From NCBI GenBank assembly GCA_037968855.1, contig JBBKWH010000079.1:1-20109 (forward strand): DNA of 20,109 nt. The letters run 5' to 3'. Below, in pieces: positions 13,635 through 20,109 of the stretch; within the stretch, counting starts at the first letter, position 1; each line of letters begins with the position of its first letter. The position numbers and the translations under genes are program-made. A model generated the notes under the pieces. The model made no database searches, was not told where the DNA came from, and saw only the letters and a program-made list of their open reading frames with translations. This DNA is from JBBKWH01 sp037968855. GTDB lineage: Bacteria > Pseudomonadota > Gammaproteobacteria > Pseudomonadales > Moraxellaceae.

Positions 13635-14009
13635 TGCTCACCGGCTGATCTAGCAAAAATTGGCGTAAAAAGCAGCGTGGCATTGCTGCAAGGCAGCATC
13701 GGTGGTGGTATGATGCACGCCCGCGCCGTCTCAGGTCTGCTGTGGTTCGTCGATGCACTGCGCATAGGCTCGAAATCAGTGCGCATTTGATGATTAAATC
13801 CATCTTATCGTTGCTCATCATCATTGCTGAGCAACCAACACGATGTTTGATCAATTTGAATGCCCTACCTTGTCTCACTGGTTTTTGCCAATGACATAAA
13901 TTCGTGCCAAATGCACGCTGATTGCTGATTTTTCAGCATATCTACCGTATCGACACTGACCCAGTACACCTTTGGCACCTGTATGTGATTTCGTTTCGGA
14001 TCTAGACCC
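13635..14009. other. 375-bp gene-free stretch upstream of fis, where dusB would be expected
   Basis: No convincing coding sequence is seen in any frame. Visible structures are GCACTG...CAGTGC (13755-13782), an 8-bp perfect stem GTTGCTCA with TGAGCAAC (13810-13835, 10-nt loop) and TGCTGA-tttt-TCAGCA (13923-13938). None has a terminator-type T run. In Pseudomonas and E. coli the gene before fis is dusB (tRNA dihydrouridine synthase). Here there is only this stretch, which probably holds the fis promoter and may encode a small RNA. Confidence 0.55.
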
Positions 14010-14279
14010 ATGAACAGCAAATCTCCTGTTTTCAACGCCCAGTCAGATGTGGCCCTGCGCCTACATGTCGAACGTGCCGTTCGTCATTACTTTGCCCAAC
14101 TGCAAGGCGAACAACCATCAATGGTCTATGATCTGGTTTTGGCGGAAATGGAAAAGCCGCTGCTGTCTGTCGTCCTTGAGTACACCCGCGGCAACCAGAC
14201 TCGTGCTGCCGAAATTTTGGGCCTAAACCGCGGAACATTGCGTAAAAAGCTCAAAACTCATGGCCTGATGAGCGAGTAA
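14010..14279 (+). CDS. fis: DNA-binding protein Fis
   Basis: An 89-residue nucleoid-associated protein. The C-terminal helix-turn-helix (about 62-86, EYTRGNQTRAAEILGLNRGTLRKKLK) is almost identical to Fis of E. coli, and the dimerisation helices precede it (about 18-58). Fis is an abundant growth-phase regulator that bends DNA and activates rRNA promoters. The length is usual (E. coli 98), with a slightly shorter N-terminal arm. It is not directly behind dusB, its common partner, but its downstream neighbours purH and purD match the Pseudomonas order. A strong terminator follows 17 nt after the stop. Confidence 0.95.
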   Translation: MNSKSPVFNAQSDVALRLHVERAVRHYFAQLQGEQPSMVYDLVLAEMEKPLLSVVLEYTRGNQTRAAEILGLNRGTLRKKLKTHGLMSE

Positions 14280-14296
14280 TCGCACAGCTGCCCACG

Positions 14297-14336
14297 GACC
14301 GGAAAATACACTAGGATTTTCCGGTCTTTTCATTTT
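14297..14336 (+). terminator. Strong intrinsic terminator between fis and purH
   Basis: An 11-bp perfect stem pairs 14297-14307 (GACCGGAAAAT) with 14316-14326 around an 8-nt loop. It is followed by TTTTCATTTTT. It starts 17 nt past the fis stop and ends about 35 nt before the purH ATG, leaving little room for a separate purH promoter. Confidence 0.88.
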
Positions 14337-14370
14337 TGATCCTCTTTTTTTTGATAACGGGTTTTTTCTT

Positions 14371-15948
14371 ATGACCGTCTCTCGCGCCTTAATTTCCGTC
14401 TCAGACAAAACCGGCATCGTCGAGTTTGCTCGCCAACTGGTTGCACTTAACGTCGAACTGCTGTCAACGGGTGGCACCTATAAGCTACTTAAAGACAATC
14501 ATATTGCCGTTGTTGAAGTCTCTGAGCATACGGGCTTTCCAGAGATGATGGATGGTCGAGTCAAAACCCTACATCCCAAGATTCATGGTGGTATTTTGGC
14601 CCGTCGTGGCATTGATGAAGCCGTCATGGCGGATCACGACATTGCACCGATTGATCTGGTCGTGGTTAACCTGTATCCGTTTGCTCAGACCGTCGCCAAG
14701 CCAAACTGCGCGTTAGATGATGCGATTGAAAACATCGATATTGGCGGCCCAACCATGGTACGCGCTGCGGCCAAAAATCACGCCTCCGTCGGCATTGTGG
14801 TCAATGCCAGCGACTATGACCGTGTGATTACCGAAATCAAAACCGACGGTAGCCTGTCACACGCGACTCGTTTTGATCTGGCGGTCAAAGCTTTTGAACA
14901 TACCGCCCAATATGACGGTATGATCGCCCAATACTTAGGCGCGCGGGTCGGCAAAACCGAAGACCAACCAGCAGACCAATTTGCCCGTACCTTTAACCTA
15001 CAATTGGCCAAAGCCCAAGACCTGCGTTACGGCGAAAACCCGCACCAGTCTGCGGCGTTCTACATTGACCCCACTGCACGCGAAGCCTCGGTTGCCACAT
15101 CCAAGCAACTACAAGGCAAAGAACTATCCTATAACAACATTGCCGACACCGATGCAGCGCTTGAGTGTGTCAAATCATTTGCCAAGCCAGCCTGTGTGAT
15201 CGTCAAGCATGCCAACCCGTGTGGCGTGTCTGTGTCTTTAGATGGTATCAAAACTGCTTACGATCTGGCCTATGCCACCGATCCAGAATCAGCGTTTGGC
15301 GGCATTATCGCCTTTAACCGTCCGCTGGATTGCGCCACCGCCAAGGCCATTATCGACCGTCAGTTTGTCGAAGTCATCATTGCACCAAGCATCGAAGACG
15401 GCGTCCTCGACATCACCAGTGCCAAACAAAATGTGCGCGTGTTGATCTGTGGCGAACTGCCAGACATCAACAATCGCGTCAGCCAATTTGACTTTAAACG
15501 CGTCAACGGTGGCCTATTGGTGCAAGACCAAGATCTGGGCATGATCAAAGACACTGACCTGAAGATCGTGACCAAACGCGCCCCAACCGAAGCCGAAATT
15601 CACGACCTGATCTTTGCATGGAAAGTGGCCAAATACGTCAAGTCCAACGCGATTGTGTATGCCAAAGATCGTCAAACCGTCGGTATCGGTGCAGGCCAAA
15701 TGAGCCGCGTCAACTCAGCGCGTATTGCTGCAATCAAAGCCGAACATGCGGGTCTGGTTGTACAAGGTGCGGTCATGGCGTCAGATGCCTTCTTCCCGTT
15801 CCGCGATGGTATTGATAATGCGGCTGCGGTCGGGATCTCTTGCATCATCCAACCCGGTGGTTCAATGCGTGATGCTGAAACCATTGCTGCTGCTGACGAA
15901 CACGGCATTGCCATGGTGTTTACCGGCATGCGTCATTTCCGCCATTAA
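14371..15948 (+). CDS. purH: Bifunctional AICAR transformylase / IMP cyclohydrolase
   Basis: A 525-residue enzyme for the last two steps of de novo IMP synthesis in the cytosol. The N-terminal cyclohydrolase domain (about 1-195, MGS-like fold) starts ALISVSDKTGIVEFARQL and contains LSTGGTYK and DGRVKTLHPKIHGG (about 61-74). The C-terminal transformylase domain carries DLRYGENPHQ, the catalytic KHANPCG with Lys279-His280, DPESAFGG, and the end sequence TGMRHFRH. Length fits the family (E. coli 529). It is followed 20 nt later by purD, the usual gammaproteobacterial pair. The Shine-Dalgarno is weak (ACGGG), and a T-rich 35-nt stretch between the fis terminator and the ATG may shape expression. 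No PurR-type box is seen. Confidence 0.97.
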   Translation: MTVSRALISVSDKTGIVEFARQLVALNVELLSTGGTYKLLKDNHIAVVEVSEHTGFPEMMDGRVKTLHPKIHGGILARRGIDEAVMADHDIAPIDLVVVNLYPFAQTVAKPNCALDDAIENIDIGGPTMVRAAAKNHASVGIVVNASDYDRVITEIKTDGSLSHATRFDLAVKAFEHTAQYDGMIAQYLGARVGKTEDQPADQFARTFNLQLAKAQDLRYGENPHQSAAFYIDPTAREASVATSKQLQGKELSYNNIADTDAALECVKSFAKPACVIVKHANPCGVSVSLDGIKTAYDLAYATDPESAFGGIIAFNRPLDCATAKAIIDRQFVEVIIAPSIEDGVLDITSAKQNVRVLICGELPDINNRVSQFDFKRVNGGLLVQDQDLGMIKDTDLKIVTKRAPTEAEIHDLIFAWKVAKYVKSNAIVYAKDRQTVGIGAGQMSRVNSARIAAIKAEHAGLVVQGAVMASDAFFPFRDGIDNAAAVGISCIIQPGGSMRDAETIAAADEHGIAMVFTGMRHFRH

Positions 15949-15968
15949 TCTAAAAAAGGATTTTGACA

Positions 15969-17252
15969 ATGAATATTCTGATTCTAGGCTCAGGTGGTCG
16001 TGAACATGCGCTGGCATGGAAATGCGCCCAAGACGAATTTGTACAAAATGTATTTGTCGCACCGGGTAATGCAGGCACGACGCTTGAAGCCAAATGCCAA
16101 AACGTGGCGATCGATATTTTAGATAATGCTGCAATTATCGACTTTGCCCAAAAAAATGGCATTGCCCTGATCATTGTTGGCCCAGAAGCACCACTGGTCA
16201 ACGGCGTGGTGAATACCTGTCGAGAGGCTGGCCTAAACATCTGGGGACCCACCCAATTTGCAGCGCAGCTTGAAGGCTCCAAGGCATTTGCCAAGCACTT
16301 CTTACAGCGTCATGACATCCCAACCGCATTTTATGACGTGTTTACCGAAGTCGATGAAGCAAAAGCCTATATCGCCAAGCATGGTGCACCGATTGTCATT
16401 AAGGCAGATGGCCTCGCTGCGGGTAAAGGCGTGATCGTCGCCATGACCCTTGACGAAGCCTACGCCGCTATCGACGATATGCTATCAGGCAATAAATTTG
16501 GCGATGCCGGATCACGAGTGGTGGTTGAGCAGTTTTTGGATGGCGAAGAAGCCAGCTTTATCTGCATGATCGATGGTCACAACATCTTGCCGATGGCCAC
16601 TAGTCAAGACCACAAACGGATTGGCGAAGGTGACACCGGCCCTAATACCGGCGGTATGGGTGCGTACTCACCCGCCCCTGTGGTCACATCGGAAGTGTTT
16701 GATCGAGTGATGAACACCATCATGCGGCCAACCGTTGATGGTATGGCAGCAGATGGCCATCCCTACACCGGCTTTTTGTATGCTGGCTTGATGATTGATG
16801 GCGAAGGCACACCACGTGTCATCGAGTTTAACTGTCGCTTTGGTGACCCTGAAACACAACCGATCATGATGCGCTTGCAATCCTCATTGATTGAGTTGGT
16901 CCAAGCAGGTCTAGCAGGTGAGCTACCCTCGCATGCCGACTGGGACAGCCGCACCTCAATTGGCATTGTCTTGGCTGCCGAAGGTTATCCAGAAACCGTC
17001 CGCACTGGTGATGTCATTTCTGGTCTTGGCAACTCGCCTGAAGGTGTCAAAATTTTTCATGCTGGCACTGCGACTAAAGACGGATTGACCGTGACCAGTG
17101 GTGGTCGTGTATTGTGTGTCACAGCATTGGGCGATAGCGTCCTTGAAGCGCAGACCACTGCACTTGAAGGCTGTGGTCATGTGCATTTTCATGGCATGCA
17201 GTACCGCAGTGATATTGGCTACCGCGCCATTGCGCGTGAACAAAGCCAATAA
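15969..17252 (+). CDS. purD: Phosphoribosylamine-glycine ligase (GAR synthetase)
   Basis: A 427-residue ATP-grasp enzyme that joins glycine to phosphoribosylamine, the second step of purine synthesis. The start MNILILGSGGREHALAWK is the family N-terminus. Further signatures are GPEAPLVNGVV, the ATP-grasp GPNTGGMGAYSPAP, and EFNCRFGDPETQ with metal-binding residues. The ATG at 15969 has AAGGA (15956-15960) 8 nt upstream; an in-frame TTG at 15963 is not needed. It lies 20 nt behind purH, so the two form one operon. The length equals that of the E. coli enzyme closely. A hairpin terminator begins 14 nt past the stop. Confidence 0.97.
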   Translation: MNILILGSGGREHALAWKCAQDEFVQNVFVAPGNAGTTLEAKCQNVAIDILDNAAIIDFAQKNGIALIIVGPEAPLVNGVVNTCREAGLNIWGPTQFAAQLEGSKAFAKHFLQRHDIPTAFYDVFTEVDEAKAYIAKHGAPIVIKADGLAAGKGVIVAMTLDEAYAAIDDMLSGNKFGDAGSRVVVEQFLDGEEASFICMIDGHNILPMATSQDHKRIGEGDTGPNTGGMGAYSPAPVVTSEVFDRVMNTIMRPTVDGMAADGHPYTGFLYAGLMIDGEGTPRVIEFNCRFGDPETQPIMMRLQSSLIELVQAGLAGELPSHADWDSRTSIGIVLAAEGYPETVRTGDVISGLGNSPEGVKIFHAGTATKDGLTVTSGGRVLCVTALGDSVLEAQTTALEGCGHVHFHGMQYRSDIGYRAIAREQSQ

Positions 17253-17265
17253 TAGCGAGCACCAG

Positions 17266-17302
17266 CAGATGCGGTACAGCGTTGTACCGTATCTGACTTT
17301 TA
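17266..17302 (+). terminator. Intrinsic terminator of the purHD operon
   Basis: CAGATGCGGTACA (17266-17278) pairs with 17283-17295 through 12 Watson-Crick pairs and one G-U, closed by the loop GCGT. It is followed by ACTTTTA. The T run is short, but the stem is strong and its place right after purD fits. Confidence 0.7.
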
Positions 17303-17464
17303 GGTCATCGCATGACATTCTACAGGCGGCATGCTTTAGAATGCTCACGCAAAACCCATTGCACTTGGTTGTAATCGACCTCATAGTCAGCTAAGGCATA
17401 TTTTTTGATGCGACATCAACCGCATGCCTGTCATCTCGCCCTTTATTGAGGAATGACCGATTCC

Positions 17465-18841
17465 ATGTCCGATTCTTCTGACAAGCTCGATGAACTCAAA
17501 ACCACCGCCTTTGATCGACGTATGTCTCTGGCGCGGGCTTCCTTACTTGCCGGTACGCGCTGGGCCACTGCCAATGCAGGCTCAATGTTTGCCAGCGAAG
17601 AAAACCGCGACCGTAAACGCAAACAAGTGATGAGCGAACAAGCCCAATACTTGGTGCAAGAGATCGGTAAGCTCAAAGGATCAATCGTTAAAATCGGTCA
17701 AATGATGGCCCTTTATGGCGAACATTTTTTACCACCCGAAATCACCACCGCGCTGCACTCGCTAAACAATGACACCACGGCCCTATCATGGAACGCGATT
17801 GAAACACAATTGCGTCGCCAACTGGGTGATCGCTTAGACCTACTCACGGTTGATCAAGAGCCACTGGGCACCGCCTCACTTGCACAAGTCCATCGTGCCG
17901 TGCGCAAATCTGACGGCCTAGAATTGGTTCTCAAAATTCAATATCCTGGTGTAGCAGAAGCCATTGACTCCGACCTAAGTCTGTTTCGCAACATGCTTAA
18001 ACTGACGCGGATGGTGCCGCAAACCCGCGAGTTTGAAGAATGGTTTGAAGAAGTCCGCGAAATGATGCACCGCGAAGTCGACTACGACATGGAAGCCGCC
18101 ACTACCGAACGCTTCCGTCAGCGCTTAATTGATGACCCGCGTTACATCGTGCCACAAATCATTCCCGAACTATGCGCAGATAAAGTGCTGTGCATGACCT
18201 TTGAACGTGGTGTGCCGATTAACAGCGCGGTCATGCTGTCCCTACCTCAAGCACGTCGCAATGCATTGGGTGAAGCCTCCATCGAAATCGCCATTCGCGA
18301 AATATTTGAATGGGACGAGATGCAGACTGATCCAAACTTTGGCAATTATTTGGTTCGACTGGGCAATGGCAAAGACGTTCTCGATCGGATTATCTTGCTC
18401 GATTTTGGCGCGATTCGTGGTTTTGATCCTAACTTGCTTAAGGTTGCGCGTGGCTTAATCACCGCCGGTTATCATCATGATAAAGCGCAAATGATCGAAG
18501 CCATGCAAGGCTATAGCTTTTTTGATCAAATGCCCCAAGATGTCAAACCAGGGATGGCTGATGTGTTCATGCTGGCGACCGAGCCATTTACCGCGCCCAG
18601 CAATAATCCTGATGCACCAGCCGAAGCATTTGACGATAAAGGCTTTTATGTCTGGAAAAACAGCCAACTGCATGGCCGTGTGATCAAAAAAGCCGGTGAA
18701 TCAATGGCCTCGCGCTATTTTTCGGTTCCACCAAAAGAGTTTATGTTTATTAGTCGTAAGTTTATTGGTGCTTATACCTTTATGACGGTGATTGATGCCC
18801 ATACCGATGTGCGCAGTATGGTTGGGCGGTATGTGACGTAA
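17465..18841 (+). CDS. ABC1/UbiB-family atypical kinase with COQ8-like active site
   Basis: A 458-residue protein kinase-like protein. Family motifs are KIGQ (76-79), the Ala-rich nucleotide loop GTASLAQVH (135-143), Lys157 in LKIQYPGV, HREVDYDME (202-210), QTDPNFGNY (287-295) and LDFGAIR (312-318). The UbiB/COQ8 family supports ubiquinone synthesis as unusual ATPases. This protein has the KIQYPGVA-x-I-x-SD and QTDPN-xx-N wording I associate with eukaryotic COQ8/ADCK3 rather than the HADPHPGN of bacterial UbiB. It also lacks the C-terminal transmembrane helices of UbiB, so it is probably soluble or peripheral. It is alone, not beside ubiE or ubiJ. ATG 17465 is chosen over ATG 17453, because GAGGA (17448-17452) abuts the earlier one. 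The role could be in quinone or another lipid pathway. Confidence 0.82.
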   Translation: MSDSSDKLDELKTTAFDRRMSLARASLLAGTRWATANAGSMFASEENRDRKRKQVMSEQAQYLVQEIGKLKGSIVKIGQMMALYGEHFLPPEITTALHSLNNDTTALSWNAIETQLRRQLGDRLDLLTVDQEPLGTASLAQVHRAVRKSDGLELVLKIQYPGVAEAIDSDLSLFRNMLKLTRMVPQTREFEEWFEEVREMMHREVDYDMEAATTERFRQRLIDDPRYIVPQIIPELCADKVLCMTFERGVPINSAVMLSLPQARRNALGEASIEIAIREIFEWDEMQTDPNFGNYLVRLGNGKDVLDRIILLDFGAIRGFDPNLLKVARGLITAGYHHDKAQMIEAMQGYSFFDQMPQDVKPGMADVFMLATEPFTAPSNNPDAPAEAFDDKGFYVWKNSQLHGRVIKKAGESMASRYFSVPPKEFMFISRKFIGAYTFMTVIDAHTDVRSMVGRYVT

Positions 18842-18846
18842 GCTGC

Positions 18847-18879
18847 AAAAAAGGCCAGATCATCAATCTGGCCTTTTTT
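18847..18879. terminator. Strong bidirectional intrinsic terminator
   Basis: A 14-bp stem (18847-18860 with 18866-18879) contains GGCCAGAT/ATCTGGCC flanked by A6 and T6, closed by the 5-nt loop CATCA. It is followed by another T. It lies between the convergent ABC1-kinase and small secreted-protein genes, and its symmetric A/T feet suit termination in both directions. Confidence 0.92.
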
Positions 18880-18913
18880 TACTAGCGAGAATTCATGTCG
18901 AACTAGAATGAGA

Positions 18914-19246
18914 TCATTTGAGTAATACAACCTTTTTTACATGCCAAAAATTTTCACCTGCTGACTGAAAATACTCAGATTTAAGTGTTACTCTGGCTTT
19001 TTGATCAATATGTAACTCGTCTTTATCACCGAGTTTATTTGCCCAAATCTCACAAATTTTTGCAGAAGAACACACCGCTTGAATCGTCTCACCACCAGAT
19101 TTATCAATCGACACATAACAGGCATCCTCCCCACAGCCAAACGAACTAACATAGGCGTTAATTGTCATCACCTTGCCTTTGGGTATCCCCGCATGCACCA
19201 TGCTTGAACAAGCCATCAGTGCCAATATGCTTAACATACGAATCAT
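18914..19246 (-). CDS. Small secreted (periplasmic) cysteine-containing protein, unknown function
   Basis: A 110-residue protein I do not recognise. It has a clear signal peptide: MIR, a hydrophobic core (MLSILALMACSSM), then VHA with likely cleavage after Ala19. The mature part has four cysteines (38, 43, 59 and 65), an even number that would allow two disulfide bonds in the periplasm, and Lys/Asp-rich surface stretches. A lipoprotein is unlikely because no lipobox follows the core. AAGGAAG (19251-19257) is a good ribosome-binding site for the ATG at 19246. A candidate promoter lies upstream, with TTGATG and GATAGT hexamers. The gene sits in an AT-rich patch between two terminators and is monocistronic, unlike its GC-balanced neighbours. 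It may be a recently acquired or lineage-specific gene. Confidence 0.75.
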   Translation of the reverse strand: MIRMLSILALMACSSMVHAGIPKGKVMTINAYVSSFGCGEDACYVSIDKSGGETIQAVCSSAKICEIWANKLGDKDELHIDQKARVTLKSEYFQSAGENFWHVKKVVLLK

Positions 19247-19293
19247 AAAACTTCCTTTATAAAAAATTCACTTAATAATTAAACCAAAACGAT

Positions 19294-19323
19294 CACTATC
19301 AGAGCTGCTCTGTTAACACATCA
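19294..19323 (-). promoter_or_regulatory. Candidate promoter with internal palindrome for the small secreted protein
   Basis: On the minus strand TTGATG is followed after 18 nt by GATAGT, plausible -35 and -10 hexamers. The spacer contains CAGAG-CTG-CTCTG (19300-19312), a perfect 5-3-5 palindrome, so a repressor bound there would cover the promoter. Promoter hexamers are imperfect and the assignment is tentative. Confidence 0.35.
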
Positions 19324-19377
19324 AATTATCCTAATAATCTTTAAAAATAAACCCGCTCGGTTAACTTTTATCACAAT

Positions 19378-19406
19378 AAAAAACCGGCCATCAAGACCGG
19401 TTTTTT
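19378..19406 (-). terminator. Intrinsic terminator of clpA
   Basis: A 10-bp stem pairs AAAAAACCGG (19378-19387) with CCGGTTTTTT (19397-19406) around a 9-nt loop. On the minus strand it ends in T6. It begins 15 nt past the clpA stop. Its A/T symmetry means it could also stop transcription entering from the other side. Confidence 0.88.
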
Positions 19407-19421
19407 GCATCAAGCGACCAA

Positions 19422-20109
19422 TTAAGCTGGTTCAGCCTGATCTTCCATCACTTCTAGTACCAAACCTGCTTCGTTTTCGCCGACAGTCACTTTGACCGTG
19501 CCACCGTTTTCTAGATCACCAAACAGGATCTTTTCGGCCAGTGGTTTTTTTAGCTCATCTTGGATCAGGCGTTGCATTGGGCGCGCACCCATTAAGCGAT
19601 CATAGCCACGCTCGGCCAGCCACAGACGGGCATCTTCCTCCACTTCAAGCACGACTTTTTTGTCATCCAGTTGCGCTTGAAGCTCGGTCAAGAACTTATC
19701 AACCACCGAATCCACCACATTGTTTTGCAATGATTTAAACTGAATCACAGCATCCAAACGGTTACGGAATTCTGGTGAGAACGCCCGCTTCATCGCTTCG
19801 GTATTATCACCGCTGTGATCTTGCAGGGTAAAACCGATGCTCGAACGGCTAATGCTCTCTGCACCGATATTGGTGGTCATGACCAACACCACATGACGGA
19901 AGTCGGTTTTGCGACCGTTGTTGTCGGTCAGCGTGCCATGATCCATCACTTGCAACAGCAGATTAAACACGTCCGGATGCGCTTTTTCGATCTCATCAAG
20001 CAACAACACACAGTGCGGATGCTTATTGACTGAATCGGTCAGCAGGCCACCTTGATCAAAGCCGACATAACCCGGAGGCGCACCGATCAGACGCGATACG
20101 GTATGGCGC
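19422..20109 (-). CDS. clpA: ATP-dependent Clp protease ATP-binding subunit ClpA (3' part only)
   Basis: The last 229 codons of a ClpA unfoldase; the 5' part is beyond the window's right edge. The visible part is from the second AAA+ module: LIGAPPGYVGFDQGG (pore loop), the Walker B segment CVLLLDEIEKAHP, sensor 1 (VLVMTTN) and the GARPMQR sensor-2 arginine region. The ClpP-contact loop reads SSIGF, with IGF as in ClpX where E. coli ClpA has IGL. ClpA hexamers unfold substrates, including SsrA- and N-degron-tagged proteins, and feed them into ClpP. clpS, normally just upstream of clpA, would lie outside the window. The stop at 19422 is followed by a strong terminator. Confidence 0.95.
   Translation of the reverse strand, partial: RHTVSRLIGAPPGYVGFDQGGLLTDSVNKHPHCVLLLDEIEKAHPDVFNLLLQVMDHGTLTDNNGRKTDFRHVVLVMTTNIGAESISRSSIGFTLQDHSGDNTEAMKRAFSPEFRNRLDAVIQFKSLQNNVVDSVVDKFLTELQAQLDDKKVVLEVEEDARLWLAERGYDRLMGARPMQRLIQDELKKPLAEKILFGDLENGGTVKVTVGENEAGLVLEVMEDQAEPA

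Noticed and set aside
13588..13878. 96-codon minus-strand ORF in the stretch before fis
   Set aside because: It has no ribosome-binding site and no resemblance to dusB or any family. It is rich in Arg, Cys and Ser, as expected for noncoding antisense.
16956..17384. 142-codon minus-strand ORF
   Set aside because: It is antisense to the end of purD and crosses its terminator hairpin, and has no family signature.
1..20109. tRNA, rRNA, CRISPR array, insertion sequence or phage gene
   Set aside because: No cloverleaf, repeat-spacer array, transposase or terminal inverted repeats were seen on reading both strands.

Overview
The window reads as an ordinary chromosomal segment of a gammaproteobacterium of the order Pseudomonadales, most likely a Moraxellaceae-like lineage. 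The basis is gene content and order: a FabR/DesT-type regulator divergent from a ferredoxin-reductase/desaturase pair as in Pseudomonas desT-desCB, the prmA / zinc-ribbon DUF3426 / fis / purH / purD order, and the overall protein resemblance. The genus cannot be fixed from sequence reading alone. Base composition is near 50% GC by eye, with AT-rich patches around 3715-3750, 5017-5065 and 18890-19380. I see no insertion sequence, phage gene, CRISPR array, rRNA or tRNA.

Region 1 (1-1286): a truncated YqhD-type aldehyde reductase gene and a NemR-type electrophile/redox-sensing repressor gene, both on the minus strand. Each is preceded by an identical 17-bp operator-like sequence, and a terminator separates them. 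Region 2 (1287-4544): a membrane fatty-acid desaturase and its flavin/2Fe-2S reductase on the minus strand. They are divergent from a FabR/DesT regulator across a leader carrying two overlapping palindromes, and a 25-codon leader ORF abuts the reductase start in frame. Region 3 (4545-8646): an orphan RelB/DinJ-like antitoxin, a MetR-like LysR regulator, an AraC-family regulator and a GAF histidine kinase, all on the plus strand and each without an evident partner or target beside it.

Region 4 (8643-9898): the fluoride channel gene crcB/fluC (minus), a stand-alone gcvH (plus), and a gene-free stretch with a large hairpin. Region 5 (9899-17302): rlmI-like rRNA methyltransferase, prmA, DUF3426 zinc-ribbon protein, a 375-bp gene-free stretch where relatives carry dusB, then fis, a strong terminator, purH and purD with its own terminator. 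Region 6 (17303-20109): an ABC1-family kinase with COQ8-like active-site wording, a strong bidirectional terminator, a small secreted protein of unknown function in an AT-rich patch, and the 3' end of clpA on the minus strand.

Functionally the window mixes stress and membrane homeostasis (aldehyde detoxification, desaturation, fluoride export, ClpA proteolysis) with translation and nucleotide housekeeping (RlmI, PrmA, Fis, PurH, PurD). No complete new multi-gene system is evident. The points most worth a second look are the twin NemR operators with a conserved redox Cys/Lys pair, the in-frame TGA between the leader ORF and the reductase, the tandem desaturase operators, the orphan antitoxin with an inverted repeat over its start, the missing dusB, and the COQ8-like kinase.
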